NCBI RefSeq assembly: GCF_021347895.1
Contig: NC_067121.1
Span: forward strand, 30,987,974 to 31,051,973
Origin: Acanthochromis polyacanthus
Lineage: Eukaryota; Chordata; Actinopteri; Pomacentridae
Length of the DNA: 64,000 bases
Reading direction: 5' to 3'
In this document: positions 1 through 14,600 of the stretch, piece after piece
How the letters are laid out: every line of letters begins with the position of its first letter
Position numbering within the stretch: position 1 is the stretch's first letter
The notes under the pieces: model-generated
What the model was told of the DNA's origin: nothing
The model's input: the letters and a program-made list of their open reading frames with translations, nothing else
The model's database searches: none
Program-made: the position numbers and the translations under genes

Positions 1-703
1 AAACTGTTACCACACTGCTACTGGGAAAGTTACTTCATATTCAGGTTGGAGCATCGTCACTTCAAGATGCCAAGATTTTCTCTTTTGAAGTCACATAGCA
101 GCCCAGTAAGACAATTATTTTTCAAAATCCTTCAACCTGAACGGTTTAAGAAAAGCGCCGCATGATTCACCTTCGCTGTTCTGCAGTTTATTGATTTGTG
201 AGGCCTGAAAGTGACTCAATTGACAGTCATTGTCGCGGGTCCATAAACTGCAGTAAGGTGGATTAAGTGCAGGTTAACTGGGAGAGTAATTACGGGCTGT
301 GAAAGGCGCTGAGCAGTTTGGTTGATGATGACGCGGCAAATATTAAGTGGAGATGTTGAAAGGTGACATTGCCGGTGATGTAACACTAGACGGCCGGTTG
401 ACAGCGTGCTGAATGCTGACAGTGGAAATATAAAGAATACTCTGTCTGCCTTTTCCTGTAACTCCGGCAGAAAAAGCAGCTGAGAGTTGGTCCATCTGTC
501 CCTCTCAATGAGCTTGTTCGACAGTGTTTACTCTTGGTGTTGCTCCGGATACCAAAACCTCATTAAGACGCTCATTGACATTGACTGAATGTAGGATCCA
601 GTAACCAGCCTGTTTCATCGTGACGTTAAGTGGTATTGATCGGGGCTGTTCTATGAATTAACCCGTGGACACGAGCGGTGTCATTGACGGATCTGCTACT
701 AAC
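1..703 (-). other. ephb3 intron 5, partial
   Basis: This is the intron after the first FNIII exon, which starts with a GTTAGT donor read on the minus strand. I see no coding exon and no recognisable repeat in it. The next exon (second FNIII domain) is outside the window. Confidence 0.6.
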
Positions 704-1039
704 CGGCCTGGTTGGTGGTGATGTTGACTGTGGAGTAGCTGGGCGAGGTGGGGTTCTTCCCGGAGACCCCGTTGACGGCCTGCACCTCGAAGCTGTAGCG
801 GGTGTGGGCCTGCAGGTTCCTCACCACCACCTTCCTCTGCCGCAGCCCCAGCCGGCGAGGGGCGATGTCCACGTTGTCGTCGCAGCGCGTGCACGGGCTC
901 CGGTCTCGCAGGCACTTCTTGCACACCACGTTGTAGACGAGGTCGCTCCGCCCACCCGTGTCCTCGGGCTCCTCCCACTCCAAGGACAGCGAGGTCTCGT
1001 TGACGCTGGATATAACGTTGCGAGGCGCTGAGGGGATCG
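704..1039 (-). CDS. ephb3: ephb3 exon 5: first fibronectin type III domain
   Basis: The exon is 336 nt long and is bounded by a CAG acceptor and a GTTAGT donor on the minus strand. It encodes IPSAPRNVISSVNETSLSLEW, the paired-cysteine stretch NVVCKKC and CTRCDDNVD, then AHTRYSFEVQAVNGVSGK and VNITTNQAG, which is the canonical first FNIII repeat of EphB receptors. It carries N-glycosylation sequons at NET and NIT. The first base completes a Thr codon begun in exon 4, and the last G starts the codon continued in the next exon. Confidence 0.92.
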
Positions 1040-4000
1040 CTGCACAAACACAGACGCACACGTAGGAGTTTAAGAAGGTGGGCAGGCAGAGCATAAAAAA
1101 AAACACACAAGTGAGGCTTTAGTCATGCTCCCTCTGCAGCGCCGATATTATCCTCCCCAGAGGTAATAGAGATGTTTTAATATCTCTATAAGATGGCAGT
1201 TGTGCTCCATCACACTGAGATATGTGTATAATTGCTTGACATGTCTCAAAAAACCCTTAGGATGGAGGAAAGGGCATGAAAACAATGCAGCAAGAGGAAA
1301 AAAACATTCCTGGTGCAAATAGATAAATCAATATATTCAGAAAAAGGATGAGAAGAGCAACTTGCGAAGCATGAATCCATCACAATATGAAAAGCAGCTC
1401 TACAGTCCATTTCTATGCATAACCACTTTCGCTGCTTATGGAACTTAATCTACTCTTTTTATGAATTCATGTTCTTGTGTCAGTAAAACCACAGACCACC
1501 ATTAAGCAGGGCTATGATTTGAGTGTTTGAAACGTGGATAAAGTATGATAACCGCACAAGGAGGCAGCAAGGATCAGTTCAGCAAATGTGCTTTTCATCC
1601 TATTACATCGAGAGAAGAGAAGGGCTGTGAGCTTCCAGCAGCAGAAAGTCTAACCTGTCTCACAGCAGAGAGAGAGAGAAGAGAAGGGAAAGTTCTCAGG
1701 CTATCAGCTCTTGACGGCCAAAACTGCCTGTCCAGCTCCTCAGCCGGCTCGCCCTGAGCTGGGTTTTCATTCGCCCTGTCCTTTCTAATTAGGCAGACAC
1801 AGTTCAGAGTGGAGGTTCTTCTAATTGGACACCCATCTAAAACACACGCTGAGTCCAAGCTGCCGGCCATTGACTGGCTGAGCCTCTCTTGTGCAACACA
1901 CAGCTTCCAACACAAAGCACAGGCTGCCTGGCACAAGCTCTGACAGACCGCAGGGACAGAACTGTCAGGCCTGTGTGTTTGTGTGTTTAGTGGAAGGTGG
2001 TGCTTGTGTCGCTGCCCGACTGTCTGTGCGCACTGGTCAGTGTCAGAGTCCACAGTGTTCCTGTGACGAGGATCTGGGGAGGACAGTTGCAGGCCATGTG
2101 TGTCATTTAACGTGGTGAAAGGCCCCTGGGGCTTGACTTTACACAGGGAACGCAGCACATGTCGCTCTCCATCAGCACTTCTCTTAGAGGCCTGTCCACG
2201 CAGAGCAGAGCCCCGACACTGTGGTCAACATGACGGGCCAGACCAGCTACCACCAAATGCACAATTTCCATTTGAAATATTGACACCCACCTGCAGATTT
2301 ATCGTGCCAAAGCTAAAGGGAAATTTTGAATTCTCAGCTGTTAATACTGCAGTCTTTTGCATAATTTTACATATTTAAGAAGCAGATGAAACTGTTGTTG
2401 GGTATTTGTGGAAACAGGACTCTGGAGGGGGCCAGTGTTTGACTGACAAGAGCTGTCAATTCCATGTCATAGATCTGTGAAGCTTATGAACATTGTTGTA
2501 TGAACATTTTCCTGCTTTTCATCATTCCTGCATAGTGTTGGTCCGGCACAATTTCTTCAAAGCCTTAAACAGCTCTGATATTAGCTCTGAGTCAGACAAG
2601 AAGTTTCTTTTGGTTTATGTTATTTCAAAACACTGGATGTATGAGGGAGAACTGGTCACTGGAACCAGAGATGGACCTCGCTAGGGCTGAAAATTCATCA
2701 AAATCGCAATCACAAGTGCAGTATACACATTGCAGGAGCTGCAGTTTTCTTGATAAGGATATACCCGTCACAACAAATCATGATAAATGAAGCATTGTGG
2801 CCCCACAAAGCTGTCCTGCCCTACAAATCACAGCCTCCAGATGTAAAAGATCCTGCTTGTTTGGTCCAGATCGAACCAAAAATCACATCATTATTTTTTT
2901 AGATATTTTTTCTGTTCACAAGAAATACAAAAACTGCCATTCCCACTAAAATCGGCCCTCATACTGCACTATCTGTCCAGATAATTGCAAAGTGACTTGT
3001 TTTGCAAATCATTCAGCCCTAGTGCCTGCTCACTTGAATAAAAATTGCTCGCCTGGCAGCCAAAAAATGTTTTGCTTCTGTGTTTTACAGCCAAGCAGCA
3101 ACCTCCGGGGCTGAAAAATGAAGCCAGCGTGAAGTGCCAAAAAATGCAGTTACTCAAATGGCCACTTGAGGCTGGCTACAAAAGCGAGTCAATGCTCATA
3201 GACCCCCATGTTAAAGTGGCAAATTTTACAGCAGGAGTAAACATGTTTACAGCCTGGCACAAAAGACAGCTTTGGAATCTATAGCTGATTTCCATCTTCA
3301 TGACAACTGTGTGGGGTTGATTTTTTATATAACTCACCCACATAAACTTTTAAAAAGCTTAAAGTTCTGCATAATTAAGGTTGTAAAAGCTGTAAGTAGC
3401 AGATCAGTGCTATCATGGAGCAGTCTATGGCCCGCCTCATCTCCACTTACTCAACGTTTTTGCTCATTGTTGGATTAATCAGCAGTTGTTTTGTTTATTT
3501 TCTAGTTTGAGGGTTTGCCCATCTTCCATCCAACTGAAACACTCCACTGTTTCCCCCACTGGCCCCACCCATGAGTTCCCACTCGACCCACAGACTTCAC
3601 ATCACGAAAATTAAACTCCCTTTCCAAGTTGCTGGGAAGTTTTAAAATGCATAACAGAAACAGTAAAAACTGTCCTTGTTTGTCATTGAAAGGACTCAAT
3701 CAGGAGTTTTATAGACGTCTCTGTTATAACGTCTCTGTTATAACTCTGCTGTGGTCTGAGGAGAAAATGGGCCACAGGGGATTTTTTTATGTTGACCACT
3801 GAGACAAATTGGTAACAAGGCTGAGTGGTTACACTGCATTCAGGTTTTTTAATACATCCATGTTAAACACATGCTGAGTCACTGCCTGTCCCGATGACGG
3901 AAAAAGACAGACATCAAAACTCACAACAGTTCCACAACCACAGCAGCCTATATGTCACTCCATGATATGAAACATGTTAAAAAAGTGCAGCGTCATGCAG

Positions 4001-7000
4001 TACCCAAGCAGCTCTCCCCACCAGCCTCCGTACACTAGAATTCAGGTGATGTTACAAATCCTTTTTAGCGGCAGCCCACACATACAGACAGGTGACAAAT
4101 TAAAAGAAAGTCTGAATTAATGAGTGGAGGAACACAGTGGATGCAGAAGCTTCCACACTGGAGCACTGCACAGTAGAATTAGGTAATTATTAACCAGTCA
4201 TGCTGAGCAGGCCCAGTTAATTCTGATTTTGTGTCAAGACGGCATAAAGAAGTGATTTAGAAAGAGAGTTCCTTTTAGGGACGGATGGCAGGAGCTTCAG
4301 TTACAACGATGGCTCAACCGTTTTAATAGAAACAGGGCCTAAAGTGACAAATGCATTAATAAATAGGATTAGAAATTGCGGTCAGCAGAGCACATATTAT
4401 GACCATGATGCTTGCACATTAGTGACAAAAACAAAAGCAGCTCTTCCTCAAAATGTCAGTGCAGGACGTGATCAGACTGTCAATATGATTGTCCGCTGAC
4501 AGTTACATAGAGAGCGAGTGTAAAAGCCCCTTATTACAAACATGAATGCATATTTGAGATTTGAGTGGTGCTTGAACCACGGAGATGTGGCAAAACACGA
4601 TATGGTCAGATGAGTCATCCTTCACCATATGCTCGACAAGTGGATGAGTCCATGTGTGGTGCACAGTAAGGGAGCAGTACAGATCTGAACTATTGACCCT
4701 GACATTTAGGGGTCCAGGATCTTTATATACTGTTGGGGGGCATTATGCTGGTAGGGTTTATGCCCACTTGTCCCTTTAGAGGGAAAGGTCACTGCAAATC
4801 AATACAAAGTTGCTCTGAATGATCACTTTTATCCTACGATGAAGCTTTTCTATCCTGATGGGAGTGATCTTCTTAAAGATATCAGTGCTACAAGGGGCCC
4901 CTGAACGGTTTGATGAAAATGATGTGAATCCTACGATGTGGCCTTCACAGTCACCGGATCGCAACCCAACTATGGGAGATGTTGGACAATGTTCTCCACC
5001 ACTATCATCAAAACATCAAACGTGGGAGTATCTCAGAATGGTGTTCATCTCTCCAGCAGAGCTCCGGAGATTCCGAGAATCAAAATATATGCACTGAGGA
5101 TGCTCTGGTGGCGACACCTTATGTTGGTTTTTCTTTTAATTTGTCATCCCTCTGCTTATTTTTTCCCATGAAATTACATTATCAGCCCTTGAAACCATAA
5201 ATTTAGACTGGCTATGCAACACTAATGTCATTGGCTCTATCACGACAGGAAAAAAGCATCTAAATCAAAATAAAGACGGACAGCATATGCAGATTTCTTA
5301 AAATTACAATTCACTGCATGTTACCTGAGTCTGAGCCTAACTTTTCAAAAGCAATTCAACATGAAAAATGTGATAGTTTTTTCGGTCTGAGCAGTGGAGG
5401 ATGACTTACTGGTGCAGGGAGAGTCAGGGGGGTCGCTGTCAGCTCTGTAGAAACCATTCTGGCAGGGACAAATATTGGCTCCTCGTGCACTGGTGCGACT
5501 GTTGGACGGGCAGGGAGCGCACGATCCCTCCCCGAATTTGGATTTGAAGGTCCCAGGGATGCAGGCTGGATGAGAGGAGGAGAAAATAAAAAGAACAATA
5601 AGAGCAAAAAATGAAATAAAAAACAACCGGCTGTGCTGTCAGTTATTTAAAAGACCAGCGGCTGTCACATCTGTCGCAGAACACAAACTGTACCTGTGAA
5701 GTACCTGCAGAGCCCAGTATTTATGGAGAAAACGCTGATATGTACGCGAGAAACGGGCGAACACTTGAGCGTGAGGGGCTTATCTGTACATTTGCATCTG
5801 CACTTTCATTTTCACTCTCAACTAGGTGACATTAATCTCTCTAAAAAGAGAGCGAGAGTGACAGCAAAGTTTCACGCTGAAGAGGAGGAAAAGGAGGATA
5901 AAGATGAAGACCGACCGCTGACAGGAGATTGCTGTTGTCAGACAAACAGGGATGGAGAATGCTTCTGAGAAAAGGGATACACCCTAAACCCATCAATCAG
6001 TGTCAGCTCGGTCCTCAGCTCTCCAAAACCACGCCGCTGAATACAAACAAGGCCTCCACACGCATGCAGAACAGCTCCATAATAAGCCAATAAATCAATT
6101 CAAATGAAGGGACATCAGACGAGACGTAAATTAGCTGAGCGGAGTTATTAGAAAAGTATACAAAGTACGGTAATCTCAGACGATGTGTCCATGCGATTAA
6201 TTTGAATTCCAAAGTGTCGTGCTGAAGGTTGGCTGATATCGAGTCTTAAGGATAAACCAGCATAAGCCTAGACTAAAGAAGGATTCAGATAAAGGGGATT
6301 AGCAGCAAAAGGTCTGGATATATCAGCACCGGAGCCCCACATTTTTACTGTTTGCCACATTCCTAACCGGTGGTGTAAAAAGTGGGGGTCTCTGGCAAAC
6401 ATCTGTCCTGTCAGCGTGCAGGCTCATAAAACGCAGCCGGCGAGGGAGAGAGTGTGATTAACTAGTTAGGCTAAGTGGTCTTTCAGTTTGAACTCAAGTT
6501 CCAGCTAATTCCCAACAATGGCACTTTTAGGAAAATCAGCACAACTAATGGCCCCGCGGTAGCAAACGTGCAATAAAAAGCCAAAGAAGCCAGGATGGAA
6601 ATGGACTTTTTGTTCTTTCATAATTCACTGATAGCTCCGGGCCCTCTGATCTGATTTATTTTTCTCCTGTTACACGCCGCATCATCGTCATCTCCTTTTA
6701 TTTGTTTGTTTTCCTCACTTCTCTTTTCAAGAGGGTGCTGAATCACCCCACCGTCTCCCTTCAATCCATTAACCTCTTTGGAGGGCACAATGATTTTGCT
6801 GTTTTTGAAACACTAATGCTCTTATTGTCCCTCCTCGTCCTCTTTCTTCCTTCTTCTTCTTCCTCTTTCTTTTCTCTCCATCTCATGCAGTGTTTGGCTG
6901 CGAGCGAGCGGTGAGACAGAGGTAAGAAATGAAATGTCTGAGTGATTAATGTTAGAGTGGCAGTGTTGGCTCACGTTGGTCTGAATGGTGTTAATGAGTG

Positions 7001-8895
7001 TGGCCGCCTGTAGATTAACTAACGGGAGGGCCGCGGAGGAAATTACACTTCCTCATCGCAACCACTGGCTGAAGCCCTGGAGAGCTTTTTATCAGGCATT
7101 GGCGGCAAGCTTTTAACCTTGAGCAGCCAAATGGCAACGAATGAGCTCTCCGGCGCATGTTAGACACTATTTCTCACGCCCAGGTGAGAGAAGGCTTCGC
7201 TTGTCTATCTTTGACTCCCTACAGCCTCCCTCCCTTTTCATTCTTCCCCCCTTCGCTGCTGTTTCCGTCCCATCTCTGGCAATTCATGCCTTTTAACTCG
7301 CACTATCTCTCTTTCTCAGCAATATCTCCCTTCTCCGGACTCCGTCTTTTCCCTTCTATTATCTGCATTTTCCTCGCGCAAAATCTACTGGCTCTCTGTT
7401 TTGTGCCTTCCCCCGCTATCTTTCTCTCCCTCCTGTCCTGCTCACACAATATTTGTATGCGGCTCCTCTCTGCAACACCTCATTAATTCATACTCTCCTC
7501 CACCCTCCTTCACCCCCCTTCAGGAGCCACACAATAAATGCAGAGAAGAGGGCACAGACTGAGGTGACTTGCACTGAGCATATAAAGGAGCTTTGGTTAA
7601 ATAAAAGTCTAAATGTCTGTTAAATACACATACCCTGGCACTGAGTGCTGTCTGCAGAAGGTTCAAATCCAGCCACGCAGGTGCACGAGCCCACGGGAAC
7701 CATCCACTCGCCGTCCCCGTTGCAGTAGAGTTTCAGGGGGACGGACACCTCCATGGCGTTGGTCACACAGGCCCCCGGAGCGATCACTAAGGAGGTGGCT
7801 TCTGCTCCCGTGGCGGTCTCAGGGAAGACGGCGAAATTAGCGATGGTGGTGGAGCACTTCTTGAAGAAAACCCTGACGGAGATGAGGGACATGCAGGCTC
7901 CCAGGTCCTGGAAGGCCAAGTAGAAGCCCGCCTTGGAGAGGGGGCCAAAGCTGCGCACTTTGGTGTTGATTCTACCCGCCTCCCTCAGAGAGAAACTCTC
8001 ATCTGGAGCTATAGTATCCACCTTCACGTAGGGGTTCTCCCTCCACAGAGGGCTGGTGTCTGTAGCCATGTCCCCCTCGGACTCGTAGTAAAACAGATTG
8101 AAGGTCTCTTTGCAGGAGCCGGGGATGTTGGGGATGCTGGCGCAGTCGCGGACCGAGAACTTGAGCTCCACGTAGACGCGCAGCACGCCTTTACGTGGGA
8201 TAAAGTCTGTCCTCAGCCAGTTGTTCTGGTTGGGCTGTTTGACATTACACACCTGGTAGGTTCTGATAGGGCTCATGGAGTCGTCGTAGCCGCTAACCTC
8301 CTCCCACTGTGGAGACAACAAGGACACACTGTGATAAAGGCAGAGATGACAACAGCAACATCTTTAACCCTCCTGTTGTCCTCATTTTTGGGCACCAAAA
8401 AATATTGTTTCCTTGTCTGAAAAAATCCAAAAATTCAGCAAAAAATTCCCCAAATTTCTGAAAATTTGCAAAACCTTCAAGAAGAAAACTCCAATAATTC
8501 CTTAAAAAGATTCACCAAATTTGGCAAGAAAATTATTGTAAATATTTTCAAAAAATGAGTAAAAATCTTCCAAAAATCCTAAAAATATCTAAAGTGAATA
8601 CATACGTATCAGTAAAATTTCTAATATTTTCTTTAACCCTCCGGTTGTCTTCATTTACAGGCACCAAAAATATTGTTTCCTTGTCTGAAAAAATCCAAAA
8701 ATTCAGCAAAAAAATTCCCCACATTTCTGAAAATTTGCCAAACCTTTTGGAAGAAAATTTCAATAATTTCTTAAGATTCCCTTAAAAGTTTCCTTTTATA
8801 AAAATCCCCCAAATTTGGCAGGAAAATTCTTTGAAATATTTTCAAAAAAATGAGTAAAAATCTTCAAAACAAATCCTAAAAATATCTATAGTGAT

Positions 8896-8954
<59 letters not shown>

Positions 8955-11598
8955 ATGTATAAAACCTAATATTTTCTTTAAGAACAGTCACAAAAAATCA
9001 ACCAAATCCAGTGAAATTCGCTGAATTTTGGTTGATTTTTTTGTGAATGTTCGTAAGAAACATTTCTTTTTTTCCACCAAAAAATGTTCAAAGATTTCCC
9101 AAACATGTTGAAAATGTGGACATCAGAAGTTTCACTGTGAAAGTATATATTTTTTCCCACATTTTCAAACTTTAAACCGGGTCACAAAGGTTAAAAAAAA
9201 AAAACAACGAACGTGAGCACAAAAGAAGACAATGTAGACAGAATAAATGGTTCAAGAAATAAACTCAAAACTGATTACCCAATGCTTTTTCCTAATGTGA
9301 AAACAATTCTATTCATCATTCAGCATAAACTCCCTCATTTAATAAGCAGTTAATTAATATTAACTAATGCTAGATGTAGTGCATTCTGATGCAAACTGTA
9401 GCACAGAGGACGCTTCCAAACAGATGATAAAAACACAACAACACTAAAAACACGTTCCCACAGCGTGCTGCGTACAACCCGGCCTGTGAGGAATAATTAG
9501 CAGTGAAAACGCTTCTAATTGCATGAATCATTCAGAAAATTCCAATCATTATGGACTATTAATAGAAAACATTTTCTGATTAAAACACATTTCACGCATT
9601 ACGACCAGTTCTGTGCCGATGGCGCGTTGTAGGCTTGAAAAGAAAAGGGGGACGTTTTGCAGGCCAACTCTCATAAATGCGGTGGTTATGGGGCTTTATT
9701 GAAGTTTAGTAGCTATTAAATAAACTGCAGATACACCGACAGGAAAACTGGGCTCTCGTCTACGTCTGTTGCGGTGCAATCGAAGCAGCCTCGAGAGGAG
9801 ATTTGGTTTCTATAACATGAATTTGTAATCTGAAAAAGAGATGAGAGCAACAAACTGAACATTTTAAGTGGAAACATTGCCCGCGTATCTATAATGCAAA
9901 CAGTGAGTTATTTATTAAACTGGCCATCTAAATGCAATTCTTTCAGTGTGATTGCAGCATGGCAGCACTCCTGAGCACTTCAGGTTATGTAGACTGTTTT
10001 ATCTACATCCTTCATGCCTACACATATGGCAAGAGTGCACATATTTGCATCTGCTGTGTTTTACAAACCTGCCAGACTGAAGTCTTTTCACAGCATGTAG
10101 CCCTGCAAAAAGTCACACAGAAATGACTTCTGTCTTTGTGTGAAGCTCCTGATGTGTTCGTATGCGGTAACTAACATTTGAATCTCTGATGAATGGCGTC
10201 ATTGGCTAATAAATTTAGTCCATTAGGATATAACCTTGTGAGAAGTCAATCTTTTTTTGATTTTCCCCCTAATTCCCTGTTGGACTGAACATTTCGTTTT
10301 CATAACAAATGAGCATCCCCGAAATTGATTATTTCAACTAGAGGAAAATAATGCATAACTCATCTCACGTCTCCGAGCTCCTGTGCAATTTATTCCCAAA
10401 CGATGAGCCCAAGAGTCAGCATTAGGCGTCGTAAATCACCGGCAACACGTTGATGCACTACCTGACAAATATGATAATTGCTGGCCCCTGAACGTATGGG
10501 CTTGTCAGGTGCTGAGGAGAGGGGCTGCCTCGCCAGTCGTGACATATGACTTCATGGATGCTGGGGCATTCAGAGCTGGCCCTCGTAGGGGAAAAGAAGG
10601 AGCCGGGGCCTGCCGAAGATCGTTTCCATGGAAACCCACCATTTCCATTGACTGACTTTGCGCTCACGTAGCGAAGACAAATTACACCGGCCGGGTGTGG
10701 GGGAGGTCTGTCAGGCTGTTAGCCCTGGGGTCAAATTCATGTTGTTTTATTTTCTCACAATTCCTATAGGGGGTATCAACTGAAAACCTTAATTTCTGCC
10801 TGTAATGCGCTCTTGGGCCCGTATTATAAAAGACACAAGCACATGCTTTCAATTATCAGCCTCTCTATCCTGGGAGACACGCAAGGTAAAGCCTACCTAA
10901 TAGTCCCGACACACTGTGGGGATTTGTCTCGTGTTTCTGCTCATTTGTATGTTTAAAGCACAATACGCAGGGATTCTGTGCACTTTTTTCTGTTTTGTTT
11001 TTTGTACATGGTCTAAACACTGCCATCTTTGATATGTTGTGCACTACATCGCAGAGTGTGGTTCTCATTTGCTTTATAGTATCCAAGAAAGCAAACATAC
11101 ACTGCAAAAACAAAGATATAAAACAGTAGGAGGTGTGCTGTTCAAGGCAGACTGGGCTCTATTAACAAGCAAATGGAACAAATGCTGTTAAAGACCAAAA
11201 AAACAAAAGAAAGAAAGAACACACACACACACACACATACACACACAAAAACTCAACACATGCACGAATTAACTCACCCCACTCTCTGGGAACGTGGTCC
11301 ATGCCAGCTCTGTGGTAGCCCACCGACTGTCCATAAGGGTTTCTGCAAATTAAGAGTAGGAGAAAGGTTCACAAACTGGAATTAAATGGTGTGAGGAAAG
11401 AAAAACCAAATTGTTGCAGCGCATTAAGGGCCACACACGCTAAAGCTCCCAGTGCTTTGACAAAAGGATGCAGGTAAAAACTTATTCTCCCTCTTTCATA
11501 ACCTCCACCCACAGGCACTCAATTTTTGAAAGCGCTGACAATCACGGCGTATCTGTGATGCCGCCTAATTAAGGCTTTCTCTCACCGTGTGAGTGTGT

Positions 11599-11634
<36 letters not shown>

Positions 11635-14600
11635 TTGGCACTCGCAAATGCACTTCTTTCAATATTCATTTGTGGAACTAATAGCAAAGCATCCTCCAAG
11701 ATGCCTTCAGAGGGGAAATATTCCATTAACCAGAGCTGCTGCAGCGGGGTCATATAAGCACAGGAAAATTTAATATAACACATTTTAAGGCTCTCAGCTG
11801 AGATTTGAGTTAAGAAGTGATCCGGGCAGATGTTTTCTTCCCCTGGAATGGAGAGCGGGGAATAAACATCAGGATCAATGAGCGGCGTTGTCAGCCTGTC
11901 AGAGAGATGTCACCTGAGCAGTCAGATGAGTTCATCGCACCTCAGAGGAGCTGAAAACCCTCACCGGGGCTCTCTCGGCATACAGCTGTGGCCGAGCCGG
12001 CTCCCATTGTTCTGTTGTTGTCGGCACATAATTACTGCAACAATTACACTTTCTTCGCGGAGACTCAGTGACACGACGCCTGCTGTGCACCATTTGCTCA
12101 CAAGTTGTTGATAACGGTGCTGAAGGAGGGTGTGAGAGGCTAAAACAAATAGCATGTCCTGCGTAGAAGCAACACACTCTCTCGCAGAAAACGCAGGCTT
12201 TGTTCTGGCGGCAGACTGAAGACAGTGCAGCTACAGTACAGCGTGTCCTTGGCTTTTGTGTGTCAATAATAGAAGTTGTCTGATTGAGTGAATAGATCAC
12301 TCGTCCATCTGTAGCTGCTGAGCAAGAGATATGAGCGGGGTTTACAGTGTGTGCTGTGTGTTCATTAGAGAAACCACAATGGCTTTTCTTCTTTGTGGAG
12401 GGTGGGAGATGATGAAGAGAGATCTGTGCATCCAGCAGGATAGATTACTGGACTCGATTACTTCTCTGTGTTGTTCACCATTAGGAGTCAAGAGCAAGAG
12501 TGCTTTAATTCTAATTAAAGTCTGCAAAACACAGATAAATAGACTCGTGTCTGCTCACGTGGACGCGGTCGCACCAGTTACACAGACCAGAAGCCGGTAA
12601 TCAAACGCGCGAGCTGCCGGTGTGCAGGCGGATACAGGAGCTGGTGTTTGATGTGCACCATGGGGCTGAATAATTAATCGATTTCAAATCAAAATCGTTA
12701 TTTGAAACAAAGCAATCAGTGAATCACAAAGGCGCCAATTTAGGACGGATGTTGTGCAGCATGTCTGAAATGATTTTGAGGAAATGTTACTTTATAGACG
12801 CTGCGATTTGGGATTTAAAAGTTTAATGTTGAGCATCAGCCCAGTGCTCACTGGAAAATACAACTGTCAGTTGACTACGTTATTAAATGAATCTGATACT
12901 ATGGTTAGCGATTAATGAGTACTATTTCAAGAAAAAAAGTTGAAATTCTCTCTCATTTTCTGCTTTATTTTCTCCTCTGACTGTAAATTGAGTATCTTTG
13001 GGTTGCGGACAAAACAATACGTTCATCATCTTGGATTTTGTGAAACACTTGTCGACATTTTTCACCATTTTCTGGCATTCTCTAGATTGATCAAACGACT
13101 AATCGATAAATCTAGAGAATGATCAACAGATTAGTCGACAATGGAATTCCTCATTAATTGTAGCCCTAAACGTCCATCATAATGTCATGAAACATAACAA
13201 TAATGGTGAAAAAGGAGGAGGAAAAGCAGCATTTTCTCATATTTTAGCTGTGGATTGGTTAACTTCTGCAGCCCTGATGGGTAGAACGGAGGAAAAAATA
13301 CCTTGAAAATTCCAAAAAGAAGAAAAAAACTGGCTGAAAAATGGTCAGCAGAGATGCAAATCAAATAGAAGAACCAGTATGACTCTTTAAATGTCATGAT
13401 AAAGGACATTTTATAGACTTAAAAACAAACTGACAATAGATTCACCTCATGAGATAGCACAAAAAGTGTGACTGTCATGCAAGGGCAGTTTAAAGTCTGG
13501 ATCAGACACGGTGGTGAAACGTATAAGGTGTGGCTGTTAAATCAAACCTGAACCATGCAGCGGACACTGACGGATGGACAACAACTGCTGAAAGCTTCAA
13601 TCTGTTTAAATCCAAAGAAAACCCGAGCATTTGTCTCATCATTTAACAGCCATATGTTGCGTATTTCCCACTGTAGCCTTTGTGATTTCCTAACTTCATT
13701 GTTTCAAATTGCGAAATCGATTAGTAGCTTAATTTTTAAACGGTGTCCAGAGTATACAAATCACTGCCGTCCTCCTGGTGTGACACTTCTGATGGTGTCA
13801 TGTGATGAAGCTCCATCACATGTTTTAAATCCATCACACAGTAAATGTTGAACAGAAGCAGGGAAGAGAAGCTGAAGCCTGACGACAATTTAACGCATCG
13901 CAAAGTCTTGTTGCTTTGAGTTTACGTGATTTTCCTGATGGACCACCAGCTAGCATCTATAACTGCTGGGTCAAGCAGCAACATGGACACTGGCTTCATC
14001 TTTCTATGAGAAATGTGAAAAGGTCTTTTCCCATAAAACTAGATTCCACTTCATTTGGTAGCTTATGTATTAATGTGTGACTGAACCATTAATTAAAAAT
14101 AATTAAAAGATGACTCATTAAGTTCGTACTAATCACATAAACCGATCATTTCCTAATGGAGAACCATCTACGTCAGTTAAAGATGTGTTAAAGCAGAGTG
14201 CTTTTATGTAAAGAAGAGGTAAAGTGGAATAAACAGATGAGTTAGTGCTGCACAAAGTAAAAATCATGTCATTTAAAGGGAAATAAGTGGCCGCCTCAAT
14301 TTTTGTTGACAATGGAAATCCCATTTACCTCGGCGTGATAATTAATATTTATGCACAAAGCAAACGTACATTTACATTCAGAGTTTTAAGTACAAAAGCA
14401 GCTTGTTTTTTTCTTTATAAATGCATTCTTCTGTACTTGTGTGCAGAGGCGCCTGAGCGACAGCGGCTAATAACTTGAGTTGTCGAGCCCAAATCCGCGC
14501 CTGTGAACAAGGTTGTTTTACTGATTAGTACGACTTGAGCCGGGGAGGAGGAACTAATCAGTGAAATCAGCCGCTGTTGTCTTTGCTTGGCCACACTCGG

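Larger units (their letters stand above)
1040..5409 (-). other. ephb3 intron 4
   Basis: This 4.4-kb intron holds repeats rather than exons. There is a MITE-like element at 2681-3022, a dispersed fish repeat at 3033-3345 and a decayed Tc1 transposase at 4560-5170. I see nothing recognisable in 1040-2680 or 3346-4560. Confidence 0.6.
8307..11277 (-). other. ephb3 intron 2
   Basis: The intron holds tandem copies of the TTAA MITE family at its 5'-proximal side in window coordinates (8364-9194) and a CA microsatellite (11220-11248). The rest, especially 9480-10680, is unique-looking non-coding DNA with many AATTA/TAATT motifs. No exon is seen. Confidence 0.55.

Noticed and set aside
678..1110. 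Other-frame and opposite-strand open frames over the FNIII exon
   Set aside because: They are shadows of the ephb3 exon. Only the frame giving the FNIII domain is flanked by proper splice sites.
7157..7486. 109-codon plus-strand frame in ephb3 intron 3
   Set aside because: Pyrimidine-rich low-complexity DNA giving Ser/Leu/Phe/Pro-rich peptide, with no recognisable domain.
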